DNA of 64,000 bases, from positions 248,001 to 312,000 of the forward strand of contig NZ_JAGSPJ010000002.1 of NCBI RefSeq assembly GCF_018139545.1, given 5' to 3'. Below the pieces are notes generated by a model that saw nothing but the letters and a program-made list of their open reading frames with translations, was not told the DNA's origin and did not search any database. Shown one piece after another: positions 62,765-64,000 of this stretch. The DNA comes from Affinundibacterium fentianense. GTDB lineage: Bacteria; Pseudomonadota; Gammaproteobacteria; Burkholderiales; Burkholderiaceae_D. The translations under genes were made by a program, and so were the position numbers. Positions within the stretch are counted from its first letter, which is position 1. Every line of letters starts with the position of its first letter.

Positions 62765-64000
62765 TTAATTGAATTTATACTGCAAATTCACAAAGATAGA
62801 GCGTCCACGTGGATCACCGTAGGTTGGATCCCAAGTCACTTCGAAATAGCGAGATTGATTTGTAAATGGTGGTGCTTTATCCAAAATATTGATGACACCT
62901 GCGCGCAACTTCAAGTTTTTAGTGAACGCATAACTGCCTGTCAAATCCCAAAGAGAATAGGCTTCAACATCACGATCATTCCAACCTGGGTCGGCTAAGC
63001 CTGGAATATTTTGATCACGATAACCGGCAAAATAGGTGTTCCCTAAGGTCAAGTTGAGTGGACCATGCGCCCAATCAAGATTGAGCTTATGACGCCATCT
63101 TTGTACGGCTTTGTCATCACGAAACACACCTAAACCATTTGTCAGTGGTGAATTTGGATCGGATTGGAATTTATACTCAGTCAAATACGTTGCGCCAATA
63201 TTTGCACTAAAGCGCCCAATCGAAGTCGCATCACCGCGCCAATTCAGCGCCAGATCAAACCCAGAAGTATTTAGCTTGCCACGATTTTCTTTTTTAAACT
63301 GCAAATAAGAAACGAAGCCGTCAGAATCGCGCACGACAATATTTGGATTATTGTAATAAACCGGATTATCAAAAACAGTTTGCTCGCCAATTTCCGAAAT
63401 AATATCCGTCTTACGAATCATCCAGTAATCAATACTTCCATTCCAATTTTGATTGGGTTCTAGCACCAAACCGAGTGAGAATTGCTTCGACTTTTCTGGT
63501 TTCAATAATGGATTAGCATAGCGATCCAAATCAAACTGTGCGATTTCACCGGAGACTGGATCTTTCACAAAGCTAGCGATTGTTCCCGATCGTACTGGCA
63601 AAAACATTTCAGAAATCGATGGTGCTCTGAAACCAGTACCAAATGAGGCACGTCCCAACATGGCTTTACTGGGTCGATAACTCAACGCAAACTTAGGATT
63701 CGTGGTGTCTAGATTTTGCGTGGTGACGCCCGATAGAGGATCCTTCACACCTTTATAATGGTCATAACGTACAGCGAATTGTCCTTCCCATTCTTTTGTG
63801 AACGGCGCATTGACCTCTGCATAAAAACCTGCAATATCACGTGAGTTCGACGAATCAGCAAGTAACTCATCAGAACTAGAACGATCACCCTGAACATCGT
63901 TTGTCTTTAGCGCTGGTGTTGAAGAAAACTCGGTTTTTTCACGGCGCATCTCTGCACCAAGCGCCAACATCACATCCCCACCTGCCATAGACATCAACGA
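62765..64000 (-). CDS. TonB-dependent receptor, C-terminal part only
   Basis: The frame is open to the right window edge, so the signal peptide and plug lie outside. At least 411 residues of the barrel are present: GFRAPSISEMFLPVRSG, LLKPEKSKQFSLGLVLEPNQNW and the last strand GRSIFVNLQYKFN, which ends in the usual aromatic residue two from the end. It precedes the YfcC-like transporter and racemase-like genes and probably imports their substrate. It is separate from the receptor at the left edge. Confidence 0.92.
   Translation of the reverse strand, partial: SLMSMAGGDVMLALGAEMRREKTEFSSTPALKTNDVQGDRSSSDELLADSSNSRDIAGFYAEVNAPFTKEWEGQFAVRYDHYKGVKDPLSGVTTQNLDTTNPKFALSYRPSKAMLGRASFGTGFRAPSISEMFLPVRSGTIASFVKDPVSGEIAQFDLDRYANPLLKPEKSKQFSLGLVLEPNQNWNGSIDYWMIRKTDIISEIGEQTVFDNPVYYNNPNIVVRDSDGFVSYLQFKKENRGKLNTSGFDLALNWRGDATSIGRFSANIGATYLTEYKFQSDPNSPLTNGLGVFRDDKAVQRWRHKLNLDWAHGPLNLTLGNTYFAGYRDQNIPGLADPGWNDRDVEAYSLWDLTGSYAFTKNLKLRAGVINILDKAPPFTNQSRYFEVTWDPTYGDPRGRSIFVNLQYKFN

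Noticed and set aside
1..64000. Prophage or insertion elements
   Set aside because: No integrase, transposase or terminal inverted repeats were recognised.

Overview
The window looks like chromosomal DNA of a Gram-negative betaproteobacterium, most likely Burkholderiales (Oxalobacteraceae-like). The evidence is two TonB-dependent receptors, an MsbA/O-antigen-ligase pair, GluQ, a RhlE-type helicase, a DUF2145 protein and a dnaE reading frame typical of the group. This placement is inference from gene content. I saw no tRNA, rRNA, CRISPR array, IS element or phage module.

Region 1 (1-6.2 kb) is a sugar-acid module. It holds a TonB receptor running off the left edge, a FadR/FCD-type GntR regulator, galactarate dehydratase (garD) and uronate dehydrogenase (udh). 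At least three TGGT-N3-ACCA operator palindromes lie upstream of garD. Region 2 (6.7-14.6 kb) is made of exported or surface functions: a secreted papain-like cysteine protease with a secreted neighbour, a winged-helix/repeat regulator-like protein, a large exported protein ending in Ig-like domains, and two tandem type IV pilins. A 133-bp direct repeat carrying a terminator hairpin occurs twice here. Region 3 (15.5-24.8 kb) is a catabolic cluster: LysR, then dgoK, ridA-like, TIM-barrel-like protein, SDR, FucP-type sugar transporter, D-amino-acid deaminase-like PLP enzyme and N-acyl-D-amino-acid deacylase. Region 4 (25-40.5 kb) holds a chemoreceptor with a CheY-like protein, a beta-lactamase-fold lipoprotein candidate, a DUF885 protein, a solute-binding protein, an animal-type glutaminyl-cyclase-like M28 enzyme, msbA, an O-antigen ligase and dnaE.

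Region 5 (40.6-54.4 kb) is the most interesting part. A 251-residue protein contains 15 copies of T-[S/T]-T-Q-x-C-C-P, and all of its cysteines fall inside the repeats. Immediately downstream, in one overlapping gene string, are an APH-fold kinase, a HopA1-family lyase and a LanC-family cyclase, the three activities needed to phosphorylate, eliminate and cyclise Thr/Ser with Cys. I read this as a multi-core lanthipeptide system with fully separate enzymes, related to class V and to the kinase/HopA1 pairs of thioamitide pathways but using a true LanC. It is flanked by a flavoprotein, a nitrilase-fold protein, an FHA-type sigma-54 activator, a Hanks-type kinase with TPRs and a paralogous kinase that has lost key catalytic residues. 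Two near-identical sigma-54 promoters (TGGCAT-N5-TTGCA) precede the precursor gene and the flavoprotein gene, which ties the outlying genes to the cluster.

Region 6 (54.8-64 kb) has housekeeping genes (trhO, DUF2145 pair, gluQ, rhlE-like helicase). It ends in a minus-strand set of TonB receptor, YfcC-like transporter and N-acylamino-acid racemase/OSBS-type enzyme. That set complements the D-amino-acid enzymes of region 3.
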